DNA of 64,000 nt from Acinetobacter sp. ANC 4910. Lineage in GTDB: Bacteria; Pseudomonadota; Gammaproteobacteria; Pseudomonadales; Moraxellaceae. The position numbers and the translations under genes were made by a program. How positions within the stretch are numbered: the first letter of the stretch is position 1; every line of letters begins with the position of its first letter. Below are positions 33,545-43,637 of this stretch, piece by piece. The notes beneath the pieces were generated by a model. That model saw only the letters and a program-made list of their open reading frames with translations. It had not been told where the DNA came from and made no database searches. The DNA lies in contig NZ_SJNT01000004.1 in assembly GCF_004331035.1 (NCBI RefSeq), positions 276,760 to 340,759 on the forward strand. Direction: 5' to 3'.

Positions 33545-36517
33545 TTATTCTTCTTCAGATTCATTCAAATCTGATTCATTTTCAGTTTCATCGACAATCA
33601 TTTCTTCATCAACTAACTTTTCATTAGCCAATACTGATTCTATAGTTTCGATTTCATCTTCTTCTACAGCATCAATCGCTTCTACACCCACCAATGTTTC
33701 ATCTTCCCCTAAGCGGATAAGACGAACACCTTGTGCATTACGACCTGTTTGAGCCACTTCTGAAGCGCGAGTACGCACTAAGGTACCCCCATCTGAAATC
33801 AGCATCAGTTCTTTGGTTTCATCAATAGAAACTGCACCGACCAATTCGCCATTACGCGCTGAGGTCTTAATGGCAATTACCCCTTTCCCACCACGTTTTT
33901 TGGTTGGGAAATCACCAACTGGGGTACGTTTACCATAACCGTTAGCAGAAGCACACAACACTTCACCTGTTTCAGGAACGACTACCAAAGACACGATACG
34001 GCTAATGAAGTTTGCATCTGCATCATCGTCATCCGATTCAACTTCTTCTGACTCATCTGCTTGGGCCGAACCAATCGTGACACGCATACCACGTACACCT
34101 TTGGCAGAACGACCCATTGCGCGTACATCAGTTTCAGCAAAACGAATTGCTTTACCTTCATTTGAGAACAACATAATTTGCTGTTCGCCATCAGTAATCG
34201 CAACACCAATCAAGGTATCTTCTTCATTCAGCTCAATTGCACGTAAACCATTTGAACGTACATTACTGAATTGTTCCAGCTCTACACGTTTCACGGTGCC
34301 TGATGCAGTTGCCATAAATACAAAGAAGTTTTTACGTAACTTTTCAGTCAATTCTGCAAATTCAGCAACAATTTCATCATCAAGATCTGTTGCAGAAAGC
34401 TCGACACCCAACTCTTTTAATTGTTTACGCAATGCATCTGATAATTCATCCGCATCTTCAGCCAATCCATCAAATGATGCTTTTAACGCATCATAATGTG
34501 CTTCGATGATACTGTTTTCACGTAGTTTCACCACATGAGCACGAACGAAAGCTTTAAAATCGGCTAAACGATCTTTAAATTTCTTCGGCGCATCAATTAC
34601 AGGCAAAATTGCAGTAATCGTTTCATCTGCCTCTAACGGCAGTAAGTTCACCATTGGGCGACCTTTTGCACCGCGAGAAGCTTGTGGCACTTCAAACACT
34701 TTCAGGCGATATACTTTACCCACATTGGTAAAGCATAAAACCGTCGCATGGTTTGAGGTAACAATCAAATGCTGAATGTAATCATCTTCCTTCATTGACG
34801 TCGCAGATTTACCACGTCCGCCACGACGTTGTGCAGCATAGTCAGACAATGGTTGAGTTTTCGCATAACCTGTTTTCGAAACAGTTAATACAACTTGCTC
34901 TTCTGGAATTAAATCTTCACGAGAGAAGTCAATGCGCGATTCTACAATTGCCGTACGACGAGCATCGCCATATTGCTGAAGAACCAAAGCCAACTCTTCT
35001 TTAATTACTGCCATCAACAAATTAAAATCATTCAAAATTGCTGTTAACTCAGCAATTTGTCCTAAAATTTCGGTGTATTCAGCATGAAGTTTGTCTTGCT
35101 CTAAACCTGTTAAACGGTGCAAGCGTAGCTCTAAAATCGCACCGACTTGGGTCGGAGACAAACGATACATATCACCATCTAAACCAAATGGACGGTTCAG
35201 ATCTTCACCGTCAATCACTTCAGGGCGAACGGAAACCGAACCAGCTTTTTCTAGGAGTGCAACCACACCACCCGCAGCCCACTCACCTGCTTGTAAACGT
35301 TCACGCGCTTCAGCTGGGTTAGCAGAGGTCTTGATCGTTTCGATGATGGCATCGATGTTCGCCAAGGCAACCGTTAAACCTTCTAAGATATGACCACGTT
35401 CACGTGCTTTACGTAATTCGAACATGGTACGGCGAGTGACTACTTCTTGACGATGGCGAATAAATGCCGCAATGATATCTTTAAGATTCATTAATTTTGG
35501 CTGTCCGTTGTCCAGACACACCATGTTAATGCTGAAAGAGTTTTCGAGTTGCGTATTCAAGAATAAGTTGTTCACCACAACTTCAGCATTCTCACCACGT
35601 TTTAAATCAATCGCGATACGCATCCCGTCTTTATCAGATTCGTCGCGTAGTTCTGAAATACCTTCGAGTTTCTTCTCTTTTACCAACTCAGCAATACGCT
35701 CGATAGTTCTCGCTTTGTTGACTTGATATGGAATTTCAGTGAAGACAATGGTCGTACGACCTGTTTTTTGATCTTCCTCAAAGTGGTATTTACCACGGAT
35801 ATGCAAACGACCTTTACCCGTACGGTAAGCATCTACAATACCCGATTTACCATAAATAATGCCGCCAGTCGGGAAATCTGGACCCGAAATATGCTGCATT
35901 AAACCTTCAATACTGATATTTGGGTTTTCAGCATAAGCCAGACATGCATTCACGACTTCAGTCATGTTATGTGGCGCCATATTGGTCGCCATACCCACTG
36001 CAATACCTGTCGTACCGTTAATCAACAAATTCGGAATACGCGTTGGCATCACTTGCGGGATACGTTCTGAACCGTCGTAGTTGTCTTCCCAGTCTACGGT
36101 ATCTTTTTCGAGATCCGCCAGAATTTCATGGGTAAGCTTTTGCATACGAACTTCGGTATAACGCATTGCTGCTGCACTATCACCGTCGACAGAACCAAAG
36201 TTACCTTGACCATCTACAAGCATATAACGCAAACTAAAATCTTGCGCCATACGAACAATAGTTTCATAAACAGCAGAATCACCATGCGGGTGATATTTAC
36301 CGATTACGTCACCGACAACACGGGCAGACTTTTTGTATGCTTTGTTGTAGTCATTACCCAATTCGTGCATTGCAAAAAGCACACGACGATGAACAGGTTT
36401 TAGACCATCTCGTACATCAGGTAAAGCGCGTGATACAATCACGCTCATTGCATAATCCAAATACGAGTGCTTGAGTTCATCCTCAATGGCAATCGGTCTA
36501 ATTTCCGATACGCTCAT
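33545..36517 (-). CDS. gyrA: DNA gyrase subunit A
   Basis: A 990-residue topoisomerase subunit. The catalytic Tyr120 ([10 protein letters not shown]) and the quinolone-resistance region [10 protein letters not shown] (76-85) are intact, with Ser81 and Glu85, the susceptible-type residues as I recall for this genus. The C-terminal pinwheel has GyrA-box-like QRRGGRGKS and is split by an insert of about 90 charged residues ([14 protein letters not shown] to EKLRKNFF). A second acidic insert ([14 protein letters not shown]) and an acidic tail of about 40 residues follow. It is longer than the roughly 875-905 residues usual in relatives. AAGGAG stands 5 bases before the ATG. Confidence 0.96.
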   Translation of the reverse strand: MSVSEIRPIAIEDELKHSYLDYAMSVIVSRALPDVRDGLKPVHRRVLFAMHELGNDYNKAYKKSARVVGDVIGKYHPHGDSAVYETIVRMAQDFSLRYMLVDGQGNFGSVDGDSAAAMRYTEVRMQKLTHEILADLEKDTVDWEDNYDGSERIPQVMPTRIPNLLINGTTGIAVGMATNMAPHNMTEVVNACLAYAENPNISIEGLMQHISGPDFPTGGIIYGKSGIVDAYRTGKGRLHIRGKYHFEEDQKTGRTTIVFTEIPYQVNKARTIERIAELVKEKKLEGISELRDESDKDGMRIAIDLKRGENAEVVVNNLFLNTQLENSFSINMVCLDNGQPKLMNLKDIIAAFIRHRQEVVTRRTMFELRKARERGHILEGLTVALANIDAIIETIKTSANPAEARERLQAGEWAAGGVVALLEKAGSVSVRPEVIDGEDLNRPFGLDGDMYRLSPTQVGAILELRLHRLTGLEQDKLHAEYTEILGQIAELTAILNDFNLLMAVIKEELALVLQQYGDARRTAIVESRIDFSREDLIPEEQVVLTVSKTGYAKTQPLSDYAAQRRGGRGKSATSMKEDDYIQHLIVTSNHATVLCFTNVGKVYRLKVFEVPQASRGAKGRPMVNLLPLEADETITAILPVIDAPKKFKDRLADFKAFVRAHVVKLRENSIIEAHYDALKASFDGLAEDADELSDALRKQLKELGVELSATDLDDEIVAEFAELTEKLRKNFFVFMATASGTVKRVELEQFSNVRSNGLRAIELNEEDTLIGVAITDGEQQIMLFSNEGKAIRFAETDVRAMGRSAKGVRGMRVTIGSAQADESEEVESDDDDADANFISRIVSLVVVPETGEVLCASANGYGKRTPVGDFPTKKRGGKGVIAIKTSARNGELVGAVSIDETKELMLISDGGTLVRTRASEVAQTGRNAQGVRLIRLGEDETLVGVEAIDAVEEDEIETIESVLANEKLVDEEMIVDETENESDLNESEEE

Positions 36518-36623
36518 GCATACTCCTTGTTATACAAGCAGGAATTCTGCCCGCATTTATATCTTAAATCTTGCAAAAATTTAACTCAGGGAATTGAGCT
36601 AAAAAACTAAAATACAGCCGTAA

Positions 36624-36632
36624 ATTATAGCA
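36624..36632 (-). promoter_or_regulatory. Extended -10 promoter of gyrA
   Basis: On the minus strand TGCTATAAT is an extended -10 with no good -35; the transcript would have a leader of about 100 bases. The rest of the 300-base gap (36518-36817) shows no gene. Confidence 0.55.
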
Positions 36633-36774
36633 TAAAAGGCTCACTAACAGGGAGTTTAGTAATCTGAAAAATAGCATTTTTTTACAATAAAAAGTTTATT
36701 AGAATTAATAAGTTAAAAATCTAATTTTCTACTTTTTGACGAACAGAATAAACGCTTATTTTTTAATCTAAAAT

Positions 36775-36804
36775 AACGCTCTTTCTAATAGAAAAAGTCA
36801 GCGT
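36775..36804 (-). terminator. Weak terminator after the DinB gene
   Basis: ACGCT/AGCGT ends with internal TTTC/GAAA pairing and a short T run on the minus strand. Confidence 0.4.
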
Positions 36805-36817
36805 AAATTAAAAACCA

Positions 36818-37333
36818 TCATTTATGGAAATGGGCATTTTCTCTTTGGAAAAAAATTAAATCCAACTCTAACGATTTACCGGTCAGTTGAAAAACCATGC
36901 TATGCATCTGTCCTCGATGATGAGTTTGATGATTAAATAGATGCGCTAATATCTCGATTAACGGTTCAGTATAAGCTTGACCACGACGAATGTAGGTAAT
37001 AAGCCTGTTAAATGCAGCTTCGTCGTATTCATTGAGAAAGCCAATTAAACGCTGATCATGCTCAAACCTTGCAGGTATCAACGCACTGATCTGAGGGTAA
37101 AGGATCTCATCTAAGGCGTAATTGGAGGCCACTCCCCCCTTAATACGTTCAAACCAAAGTAAATCACCTACCAGTAGATGATTTGCCGTTTGCATAAGCG
37201 ATTTGAAATAGGCTTTGCAATCTTGATTTAACTGTTCTTCTGTTAGCGTGGTTAAAATAGAAAATAACCTCTGGTTTGCCCACTGATTATAATGAGCTAA
37301 CATTAGAAAATAGGTTTTAAAGCTATAATTCAT
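36818..37333 (-). CDS. DinB family protein
   Basis: 171 residues, four-helix DinB fold. MLAHYNQWANQRLFSIL opens it, and the metal-binding histidines are seen in NHLLVGDLLWF (about 46) and HQTHHRGQMHSM (134-145). Proteins of this fold bind a divalent metal; some transfer thiol groups or hydrolyse small molecules, but the substrate is unknown. It is located between gyrA and etfA with its own RBS region and no partner gene. Confidence 0.8.
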   Translation of the reverse strand: MNYSFKTYFLMLAHYNQWANQRLFSILTTLTEEQLNQDCKAYFKSLMQTANHLLVGDLLWFERIKGGVASNYALDEILYPQISALIPARFEHDQRLIGFLNEYDEAAFNRLITYIRRGQAYTEPLIEILAHLFNHQTHHRGQMHSMVFQLTGKSLELDLIFFQRENAHFHK

Positions 37334-37369
37334 CTACAATCCTCCGTTTATTTGTTGTTTTTTAACACA

Positions 37370-37397
37370 AAAAAACGCTCCTTTCGGAGCGTTTTTT
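37370..37397. terminator. Terminator downstream of etfA
   Basis: CGCTCC (37376-37381) and GGAGCG (37386-37391) pair around TTTC, with A7 and T6 flanks. Confidence 0.88.
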
Positions 37398-37418
37398 ATT
37401 CAAACACAAGTTCAGAAA

Positions 37419-38354
37419 TTAGATTTTAGATACTAATTCAGGAACAACAGTGTTCAAGTCGCCAACTAACCAGTAGTCAGCAACTGCATTGATTGGTGCT
37501 TCTTCGTCTTTGTTGATCGCAACGATCACTTTAGAGTCTTTCATACCCGCCAAGTGCTGAATCGCACCAGAGATACCTACAGCGATGTAAAGGTCAGGAG
37601 CAACAATTTTACCTGTTTGACCCACTTGCATGTCGTTTGGAACGAAGCCAGCATCAACCGCTGCACGTGAAGCACCTTGTGCAGCACCAAGCTTGTCAGC
37701 TAATGGGTCAAGTACTTTATGGTAGTTCTCACCAGAACCTACACCACGACCACCAGAAACAACAATACGTGCAGCTGTTAATTCAGGACGTTCAGATTTC
37801 ACGATCTCTTCAGAAACAAACTTAGAGATACCAGCATCTTTTGCTTCGCTTACAGCTTCAACCGCAGCAGCACCGCCTTCAGCAGCGACTGGATCAAACG
37901 CTGTACCGCGTACTGTACCCACGATGATTGCTTCATCAGATTGAACAGTTGCAATTGCGTTACCCGCATAGATTGGACGCTTGAACGTATTTGCAGATTC
38001 AACCGCAATGATGTCTGTGATCATGCTTACGTCAAGAAGCGCCGCAACGCGTGGAAGAATGTTCTTACCCGTCGTTGTAGAAGCAGCCAATACGTGCTTG
38101 AAACCACCTTTCGCTACATCAGCAACTAAAGCTGCAACGTTTTCAGCCAATTGGTTTGCATAAGCAGCGTTGTCAGCAAGTAATACTTTGCTTACGCCTG
38201 CAACTTTTGCAGCAGCATCAGCAACTGCTTGCGCGCCAGAACCAGCTACCAATACAGTGATATCACCACCGATTTTTTGTGCCGCAGCAACAACGTTTAA
38301 AGTTGCACCGTTAAGTGTCTTGTTGTCGTGCTCAGCGATAACTAAAATACTCAT
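37419..38354 (-). CDS. etfA: Electron transfer flavoprotein subunit alpha
   Basis: 311 residues. The C-terminal FAD domain (about 185-311) contains VVSGGRGVGSGENYHK, GASRAAVDAGFVPND, KIVAPDLYIAVGISGAIQHLAGM and INKDEEAPI, the family hallmarks. The N-terminal domain (1-180) pairs with EtfB. The complex collects electrons from acyl-CoA and other flavin dehydrogenases and passes them to ETF-ubiquinone oxidoreductase. It follows etfB by 17 bases and is in the same operon. Confidence 0.96.
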   Translation of the reverse strand: MSILVIAEHDNKTLNGATLNVVAAAQKIGGDITVLVAGSGAQAVADAAAKVAGVSKVLLADNAAYANQLAENVAALVADVAKGGFKHVLAASTTTGKNILPRVAALLDVSMITDIIAVESANTFKRPIYAGNAIATVQSDEAIIVGTVRGTAFDPVAAEGGAAAVEAVSEAKDAGISKFVSEEIVKSERPELTAARIVVSGGRGVGSGENYHKVLDPLADKLGAAQGASRAAVDAGFVPNDMQVGQTGKIVAPDLYIAVGISGAIQHLAGMKDSKVIVAINKDEEAPINAVADYWLVGDLNTVVPELVSKI

Positions 38355-38371
38355 GATTTTATCCTTCTGTA

Positions 38372-39124
38372 TTAGATCACTTTCGCTTCGTTTTTCAATT
38401 TTTCAACAAGCTCATCAACAGATTTCACTTGTACGCCCGCTTTACGGTCAGCAGGTGGTTCAACTTTAACTGTTTTAAGCTTAGTTGCAGTAGAAACACC
38501 AAAATCAGCTGGTGACTTCATATCAAGCGGTTTTTTACGCGCTTTCATGATGTTTGGAAGCGCAGCATAACGTGGCTCGTTCAAACGTAAGTCAGTGGTG
38601 ATAATTGCTGGAAGTGATAATTCAACAGTTTGTAAACCACCGTCAACTTCACGAGTCACTTGTACTTTGTCGCCATCTACTTTTACTTCAGATGCGAATG
38701 TACCTTGACCTGCACCCAATAGCGCACCAAGCATTTGACCAACTTGGTTAGAGTCATCATCAATTGCTTGCTTACCAAGAAGGATTAATTGTGGTTGTTC
38801 AGCTTCAACAACACCTTTAAGGATTTTAGCAACTTCCAAAGCACCAAGTTGGCTGTCATCAGCTTCAACCAAGATACCACGGTCAGCGCCAAGTGCCATT
38901 GCAGAACGAATTTGTTCTTGAGCTTCTTTAGGACCAATAGAAACAACGATGATTTCTGAAACAGTTCCTTTTTCTTTTAAGCGAACCGCTTCTTCCACTG
39001 CGATTTCACAGAATGGGTTAATTGACATCTTAACGTTAGTAAGGTCTACCCCACTATTGTCCGGTTTAACGCGAACTTTAACGTTGGCATCAACCACACG
39101 TTTTACAGCAACAAGAGCCTTCAT
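38372..39124 (-). CDS. etfB: Electron transfer flavoprotein subunit beta
   Basis: 250 residues. [20 protein letters not shown] opens it; [29 protein letters not shown] and [22 protein letters not shown] are conserved blocks, the last near the AMP site. GAGGATT lies upstream of the ATG. It heads the etfBA operon; the leader region to 39240 has no other gene. Confidence 0.96.
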   Translation of the reverse strand: MKALVAVKRVVDANVKVRVKPDNSGVDLTNVKMSINPFCEIAVEEAVRLKEKGTVSEIIVVSIGPKEAQEQIRSAMALGADRGILVEADDSQLGALEVAKILKGVVEAEQPQLILLGKQAIDDDSNQVGQMLGALLGAGQGTFASEVKVDGDKVQVTREVDGGLQTVELSLPAIITTDLRLNEPRYAALPNIMKARKKPLDMKSPADFGVSTATKLKTVKVEPPADRKAGVQVKSVDELVEKLKNEAKVI

Positions 39125-39629
39125 GTAATCCTCGGCTGTTTTAGCAAAAGTAAATGTTGAGAAAAGTTATATTAACTCTTCACTTAAAATTTTTTAGGTG
39201 TCCTATCTTGCAATTGTATGGCATTTCGGTCAAGTCACAATTACTGAATCCACTGTAAAAATGCGTAAAAAGGGCTGAACGTTGCGTTCAAAGTTTTATT
39301 TGCATGAATTTTGATTCTAAAATAGTGGTTTTAGTGTACTAATTTTAAACATTGATTTTTATTATTTTTTTACTTTATTTACTACATAATTTTTTCTGAT
39401 CAATTCCTTAAATTTCTGCTTTATCTGTTCGGATAAGTGACCAAGCACGGCTGCAAAATCAAACAAATGACTTGTCAGTTTTGACAGAACCATATTCCTG
39501 ATTAAAATTTTATTCCCCAGCCACGTTAGAGCAGCAGTCCAATCAAACTTATTGCTCCGACATTATAAAAAATCTGCTGTTGTACATATAAAAAAGCACA
39601 CTAATCAAGAGCATGCTTTTTAGTTTCAA
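39125..39629. other. 505-base intergenic region between etfB and the LysE gene
   Basis: The etfB side should carry its promoter. A minus-strand reading frame of 43 codons (39362-39493, opening MVLSKLTSHLFDF) is present without a good ribosome site. A hairpin (AAAAAGCA 39591-39598 with TGCTTTTT 39614-39621) lies past the LysE gene's stop and may end it. Nothing else is recognisable. Confidence 0.5.
39591..39621 (-). terminator. Terminator after the LysE-family gene
   Basis: AAAAAGCA and TGCTTTTT pair around a 15-base loop just past the stop at 39630 on the minus strand. Confidence 0.55.
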
Positions 39630-40235
39630 TTAATTGGCAATTAACCAAGTCGCAGCTATCATCAATAAACCACCCGATCCTGCATCAATCCATTTTTGCT
39701 TTTTGGCATCTAATTGGGCATTTTGTGTAATTTTGGCCACCGCAAAACTCAACCCGCTATACACCACTAAACATAAACCAATAAAAATAGACGATAAAAT
39801 AAGACCTTGAGTGACTGTATTTTCTGACTGGTTTATAAATTGTGGCAAAATTGCAAAGTAGATGAGCATGCCTTTGGGGTTCAGTAATGCTGTAAAAAAA
39901 CCTTTGGTAATTGGGCTACCCGCTTGTGCTTTCGGCACTTGCAGCGATTTAGTATTAAAAACCGACTTTAATAAGCTGAAAGCAAGATACAACAGATACG
40001 CGATACCTAACCAACGAATTGTTTCAAACAATAACGGAAAAGAAATAAGAATTGCCGCAATACCGACTGCAACCAAAACTGAATGTATTAAATATCCCAT
40101 GCAAATACCAAGGGTTGCCATAATTCCAGCCTTTACCCCTTTCGACATGACTTGTGAAAAGATAAATAGCATGTCGGGACCAGGGGTAAAAACCAGAGGC
40201 AAAACGGTCAGTGCAAACAATAAATATACAGACAT
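39630..40235 (-). CDS. LysE/RhtB family amino acid exporter
   Basis: 201 residues, six helices. The N-terminal block LPLVFTPGPDMLFIFSQVMSKGVKAG (13-38) and the middle GFFTALLNPKGMLIYFAILPQF are the family signature. These proteins export amino acids or their analogues with protons; substrate unknown. It is divergent from an Lrp-type regulator gene, 114 bases away, and that regulator is its likely controller, by analogy with lysE/lysG-like and Lrp-type pairs. Confidence 0.87.
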   Translation of the reverse strand: MSVYLLFALTVLPLVFTPGPDMLFIFSQVMSKGVKAGIMATLGICMGYLIHSVLVAVGIAAILISFPLLFETIRWLGIAYLLYLAFSLLKSVFNTKSLQVPKAQAGSPITKGFFTALLNPKGMLIYFAILPQFINQSENTVTQGLILSSIFIGLCLVVYSGLSFAVAKITQNAQLDAKKQKWIDAGSGGLLMIAATWLIAN

Positions 40236-40349
40236 ATCCTTTTCCCTTTCGAATAGGCTGAAAGTGAAAATTAGTATCTGCGAATTTATACAAAATAGGA
40301 TTGCAAATATTCTATAATTAGGTTTAATTTTCGAATTTAATTCTATTTT

Positions 40350-40844
40350 ATGAAATCATCTTCCAAGAATATTTTAATCAAACTCGATCGCATTGATAAA
40401 AGTATCATTCGTGCTTTGCAGCAGAATGGTCGTATTCAAAATAATGATTTAGCCAAAGAAGTTGGGCTGTCACCTTCATCTTGTTTAAGACGGGTCAAAC
40501 TATTGGAAGAAGCTGGAGTAATCCAGAATTACACCACTGTGGTTGATCCACAAAAGATTGGTTTTCAACTGATTTTGTTTTCACGTATTTGGTTGGTGGG
40601 ACAAGATGCGGAAACCATTGATCGTTTTATTGAAGCCATGAAAGAACTGCCCCAAGTCATGGAGTGTTATATTATTTTGGGTGAGTGTGATGCCATGCTG
40701 AAAGTGGTAGTGCCTGATTTAGAAAACTATCGAAAATTTCAGTCTACCCATTTGACCAAGAAAAATGGCATCACCAGTGTAAAAACTGATTTGCCTAGCC
40801 AAATTATTAAGCAAAGCTTTCAACTTCCACTTGAAGATTTATAA
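40350..40844 (+). CDS. Lrp/AsnC family transcriptional regulator
   Basis: 164 residues. An N-terminal winged helix-turn-helix (LDRIDKSIIRALQQNGRIQNNDLAKEVGLSPSSCLRRVKLLEE, about 12-54) is followed by the RAM ligand-binding domain (YIILGECDAMLKVVVPDLENYRKF). It is divergent from the LysE exporter and likely controls it in response to an amino acid. The GNAT gene follows by 8 bases in the same direction. Confidence 0.9.
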   Translation: MKSSSKNILIKLDRIDKSIIRALQQNGRIQNNDLAKEVGLSPSSCLRRVKLLEEAGVIQNYTTVVDPQKIGFQLILFSRIWLVGQDAETIDRFIEAMKELPQVMECYIILGECDAMLKVVVPDLENYRKFQSTHLTKKNGITSVKTDLPSQIIKQSFQLPLEDL

Positions 40845-40852
40845 GAGATGCT

Positions 40853-41413
40853 ATGCAGAATACTCTAGAAAGTACGCGCTTAATTTTACGTCCATGGCAA
40901 GAGACTGATCGGTTGCCATTTTCTCAACTCAATGCTGATCCTGCCGTCATGCGTTATTTTCCGAAATGCTTGTCTCGTGCTGAAAGTGATCTGCTCATCG
41001 ATAAATGCCAAGCGTTAATTGAACAGCGTGGCTGGGGTTTTTGGGCGGTCGAATTAAAATCTGAACAACGTTTGATTGGTATGACAGGATTGCATGATCA
41101 ACCCAATCAATTTAGTTTTTCACCGTGTACCGAAATTGGCTGGCGCTTACATAAAGATTATTGGGGGCAAGGCTATGCGACAGAAGCAGCGCAACTTGCT
41201 TTAGATTTCGCGTTTCAAACACTCAATTTAAAGGAAGTCGTTGCTTTCACAGCCTCAATTAATCACCCTTCACAAGCGGTAATGAAAAGGTTAGGTATGC
41301 TATATCAACAAGAATTTCTACATCCTGCACTAAGCACCGACAATATTTTGCAGAAGCACGTACTGTATTGCATTGATTCAAGTGAATTTAGCTCAGACGT
41401 GCACATTACCTAA
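40853..41413 (+). CDS. GNAT family N-acetyltransferase (RimJ/RimL-like)
   Basis: 186 residues. It opens LESTRLILRPWQETDRLPF, typical of the RimJ/RimL subgroup; WGQGYATEAAQLALDFAF (about 104-121) is the acetyl-CoA-binding loop. The acceptor may be an N-terminal amine or a small metabolite. It is 8 bases after the Lrp gene and probably cotranscribed. Its last 21 bases overlap the convergent 41393 gene. Confidence 0.87.
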   Translation: MQNTLESTRLILRPWQETDRLPFSQLNADPAVMRYFPKCLSRAESDLLIDKCQALIEQRGWGFWAVELKSEQRLIGMTGLHDQPNQFSFSPCTEIGWRLHKDYWGQGYATEAAQLALDFAFQTLNLKEVVAFTASINHPSQAVMKRLGMLYQQEFLHPALSTDNILQKHVLYCIDSSEFSSDVHIT

Positions 41414-41770
41414 AAAGTCGCGATGTACATGACTCAGTTCAATCAACTCATAAAGGGACAAATCAAAAATTTCCCACACCGATTGAAAGTCATCGGTCGT
41501 ATCCATAATTGGAATATAGCTTGCAGATACATTCCACGTTGTCCCATCCCAGACATAGCACTTGAGGGTCTTCTGTTGTAAAGCTTGTACCATGCCAGAG
41601 GTGTTAACCCCTTCAATCACTGAATTTTCAGGCAATAATGGTTGTACTTCAGGTAAGCAATATTCAATAAAATGTTTAATCTGGCGCAAACCATATCCTG
41701 CAAAAATATCCTTTTGCACTGAATTTAATTGATTATATTTTTCTTGTATGTTTGAAATCATGGCTTGCAA
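41393..41770 (-). CDS. Hypothetical protein (125 aa)
   Basis: Unrecognised. No signal peptide or membrane helix. It is rich in aromatic and hydrophobic residues (YVWDGTTWNVSASYIPIMDTTDDF) and acidic overall, a compact alpha/beta domain. An alternative ATG lies three codons in (41761). It overlaps the end of the acetyltransferase gene by 21 bases and is otherwise alone. The 215 bases to xerC hold no other gene I can support. Confidence 0.65.
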   Translation of the reverse strand: MQAMISNIQEKYNQLNSVQKDIFAGYGLRQIKHFIEYCLPEVQPLLPENSVIEGVNTSGMVQALQQKTLKCYVWDGTTWNVSASYIPIMDTTDDFQSVWEIFDLSLYELIELSHVHRDFLGNVHV

Positions 41771-41985
41771 TCCTCTTTCATTCTACGTTCAAAATTCACA
41801 ATCGGTATATTTATGTTTAATACCGCATGCCAAGCGACACTTATACTGCATCTTTTGATTTTTTATTATTCTACAATAGTACAAATAGGCTCCTTTGCAT
41901 TTTACTTATGCCATGACTACAGCAAGTTCCGTACCAAAACAAAAGCATTCAGCAGAATGATGAGCATATATCTACACTGAAATTG

Positions 41986-42909
41986 TTACTGTTTTTTGAA
42001 TTGAGCACGCGGATGTGCTTGATCGTAGACATTGGCCAGCCGATCAAAATCGACATGAGTATAAATTTGGGTGGTACTTAAATTACTATGCCCCAACATT
42101 TCCTGCACAGCTCTTAAATCACCACTATTTGAAAGCATATGACTCGCAAAGCAATGTCTTAACAAGTGTGGATGTAAATCAACACTCACCCCTGCACGTT
42201 GCGCTTGAAACTTAACCCGATTTTCAATTTGTCTCGCACTCAGTGGATTACCTTTACGACTAATGAAGACATGTGCATCAGGAACAAAATCACCATGCCA
42301 CAATGGATACAACTTTAGCCATTCCATTAACGCATCTCTAGCTTTGGAACCAAAAGGCACTACACGGGTTTTGTTACCTTTACCCGTAATCCGCAATAAA
42401 AGCCGATTAAAATCAATATCTTTAATTTTAAGGCTTTGTACTTCAGCTAGTCGTAATCCACTTGAATACAATAATTCTAAAATTGCCTTATCACGCAGCC
42501 ACAATTCTTGATCTGACTCTTTTTCAGGCTTCGTCTGATCTAAAATTTGCTGAATGGTTTCAATATCCACCATACCCGGCAAGGGTCGCGGTTGGCGCTT
42601 TAACTGGAAATCATCGGATGGATTAAACGTCAGATAATTCCCTTCTTTTGCCCATTTCATAAACTGACGAATCGCAGACAATAATCGCTGTAAACTACTA
42701 GAACTTAATTGCTGTTGCTCTACTTTTACTGCCAAATATTCACGCAAATCTGACGTTTCGATATCTTGTAACAGCAATTTTTTCTGATCACAAAACTGTA
42801 AAAAATCACCAACATCACGCTCATACGCCAGTAAAGTTAATTTGGACTGATTTTGTATTTCCCGTGCTTTCAACCACATGGCTAATAATTGTTGGGATTC
42901 TACAGACAT
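41986..42909 (-). CDS. xerC: Tyrosine recombinase XerC
   Basis: 307 residues. All catalytic residues are present: Arg153 (SSGLRLAEV), Lys177 (TGKGNK), His248 and Arg251 (HPHLLRH), His274 (LGHSNLS) and Tyr283 (IYTHVDF). The N-terminal SAM-like core-binding domain spans about 1-95. With XerD it resolves chromosome dimers at dif. The frame starts at 42918, but ATG 42909 has AGGA 8-9 bases upstream. It follows the hydrolase gene closely, in the classic dapF-xerC neighbourhood. Confidence 0.94.
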   Translation of the reverse strand: MSVESQQLLAMWLKAREIQNQSKLTLLAYERDVGDFLQFCDQKKLLLQDIETSDLREYLAVKVEQQQLSSSSLQRLLSAIRQFMKWAKEGNYLTFNPSDDFQLKRQPRPLPGMVDIETIQQILDQTKPEKESDQELWLRDKAILELLYSSGLRLAEVQSLKIKDIDFNRLLLRITGKGNKTRVVPFGSKARDALMEWLKLYPLWHGDFVPDAHVFISRKGNPLSARQIENRVKFQAQRAGVSVDLHPHLLRHCFASHMLSNSGDLRAVQEMLGHSNLSTTQIYTHVDFDRLANVYDQAHPRAQFKKQ

Positions 42910-42919
42910 AATACCCATC

Positions 42920-43534
42920 CTAAACTTTAAAATTAAAGTGAGTTAAATACTGTTGAATGTGTGCTGCAACTTCTTCTGCATGGTGCTCCCCAAAGGCATG
43001 ATCACCCCCATGAATCAGGTGTAGCTGTGCTTGTGGCAGTTTTTGCTGCAATGTTTGTCCAACGGCTATGGGACTAATTAGATCTTGATCACCCCACAAT
43101 AACAATATTGGTATCCTGATCTTTTCAAGGTGTTGAGATAAATCTATCTGTGTAGCCATAAACCAGTCTGGATAGTTAAGATATTGTTGTTGATAGGCGG
43201 TTCGCCAATCCAGTACCTGAAATGGAGTTAAATCAATTCCGCCCGAAGTTGCTAAAAGCACTAATCCCTTGACCAAATCTGGACGTGCTATTGCCGCCTG
43301 TACAGCAAAAATTCCGCCCATAGACTGTGCAATCAAAATAGATTCAGACTGAATCTGTTGCAAAACATAATTCGACAAACTGGCAAAATCATAAACACTC
43401 TCTTGGCTTGGTTCCTCACCAAAACTCGGATAGGCAATCACTTGTTTAGATTCTGCATGAGATAATTTATTGATTAAGGGATTCCAGAACGTAGTACTTC
43501 CCGATGCGCCTGGTAGAAAAATTAAATTTGGCAT
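42920..43534 (-). CDS. Alpha/beta-fold hydrolase (204 aa)
   Basis: GASGSTTFWNPLI forms the oxyanion region, AQSMGGIFAVQ (near 90) the nucleophile elbow with Ser, LLLWGDQDLISP the acid and GGDHAFGEHHAEE the His. The substrate is unknown. It lies directly before xerC (11 bases) after dapF, replacing the yigA position seen in Enterobacteria. A terminator-like hairpin separates it from dapF. Confidence 0.85.
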   Translation of the reverse strand: MPNLIFLPGASGSTTFWNPLINKLSHAESKQVIAYPSFGEEPSQESVYDFASLSNYVLQQIQSESILIAQSMGGIFAVQAAIARPDLVKGLVLLATSGGIDLTPFQVLDWRTAYQQQYLNYPDWFMATQIDLSQHLEKIRIPILLLWGDQDLISPIAVGQTLQQKLPQAQLHLIHGGDHAFGEHHAEEVAAHIQQYLTHFNFKV

Positions 43535-43589
43535 GTCTACACTTTATATCTATTTATCTTTGGCTTCAGCATAGCCGATTTTAATCCAT

Positions 43590-43622
43590 AAAAAAGCACC
43601 ATCATGGAGACAGTGCTTTTTT
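43590..43622 (-). terminator. Terminator after dapF
   Basis: AAAAAGCAC (43591-43599) pairs with GTGCTTTTT (43613-43621) around a 13-base loop, past the dapF stop. Confidence 0.75.
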
Positions 43623-43637
43623 AACATCAATACAGAT

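Noticed and set aside
34005..34496. 163-residue ORF antisense to gyrA
   Set aside because: Serine-rich translation of the opposite strand of a strongly conserved gene; typical antisense shadow.
33545..36517. Quinolone-resistance mutation in gyrA
   Set aside because: Ser81 and Glu85 are the susceptible-type residues.
39862..40317. 151-residue ORF antisense to the LysE gene
   Set aside because: Covers a clear transporter on the other strand and has no features of its own.
41765..41980. 71-residue plus-strand ORF between the 41393 gene and xerC
   Set aside because: No ribosome site, low-complexity hydrophobic composition, and it begins inside the opposite gene's start region.
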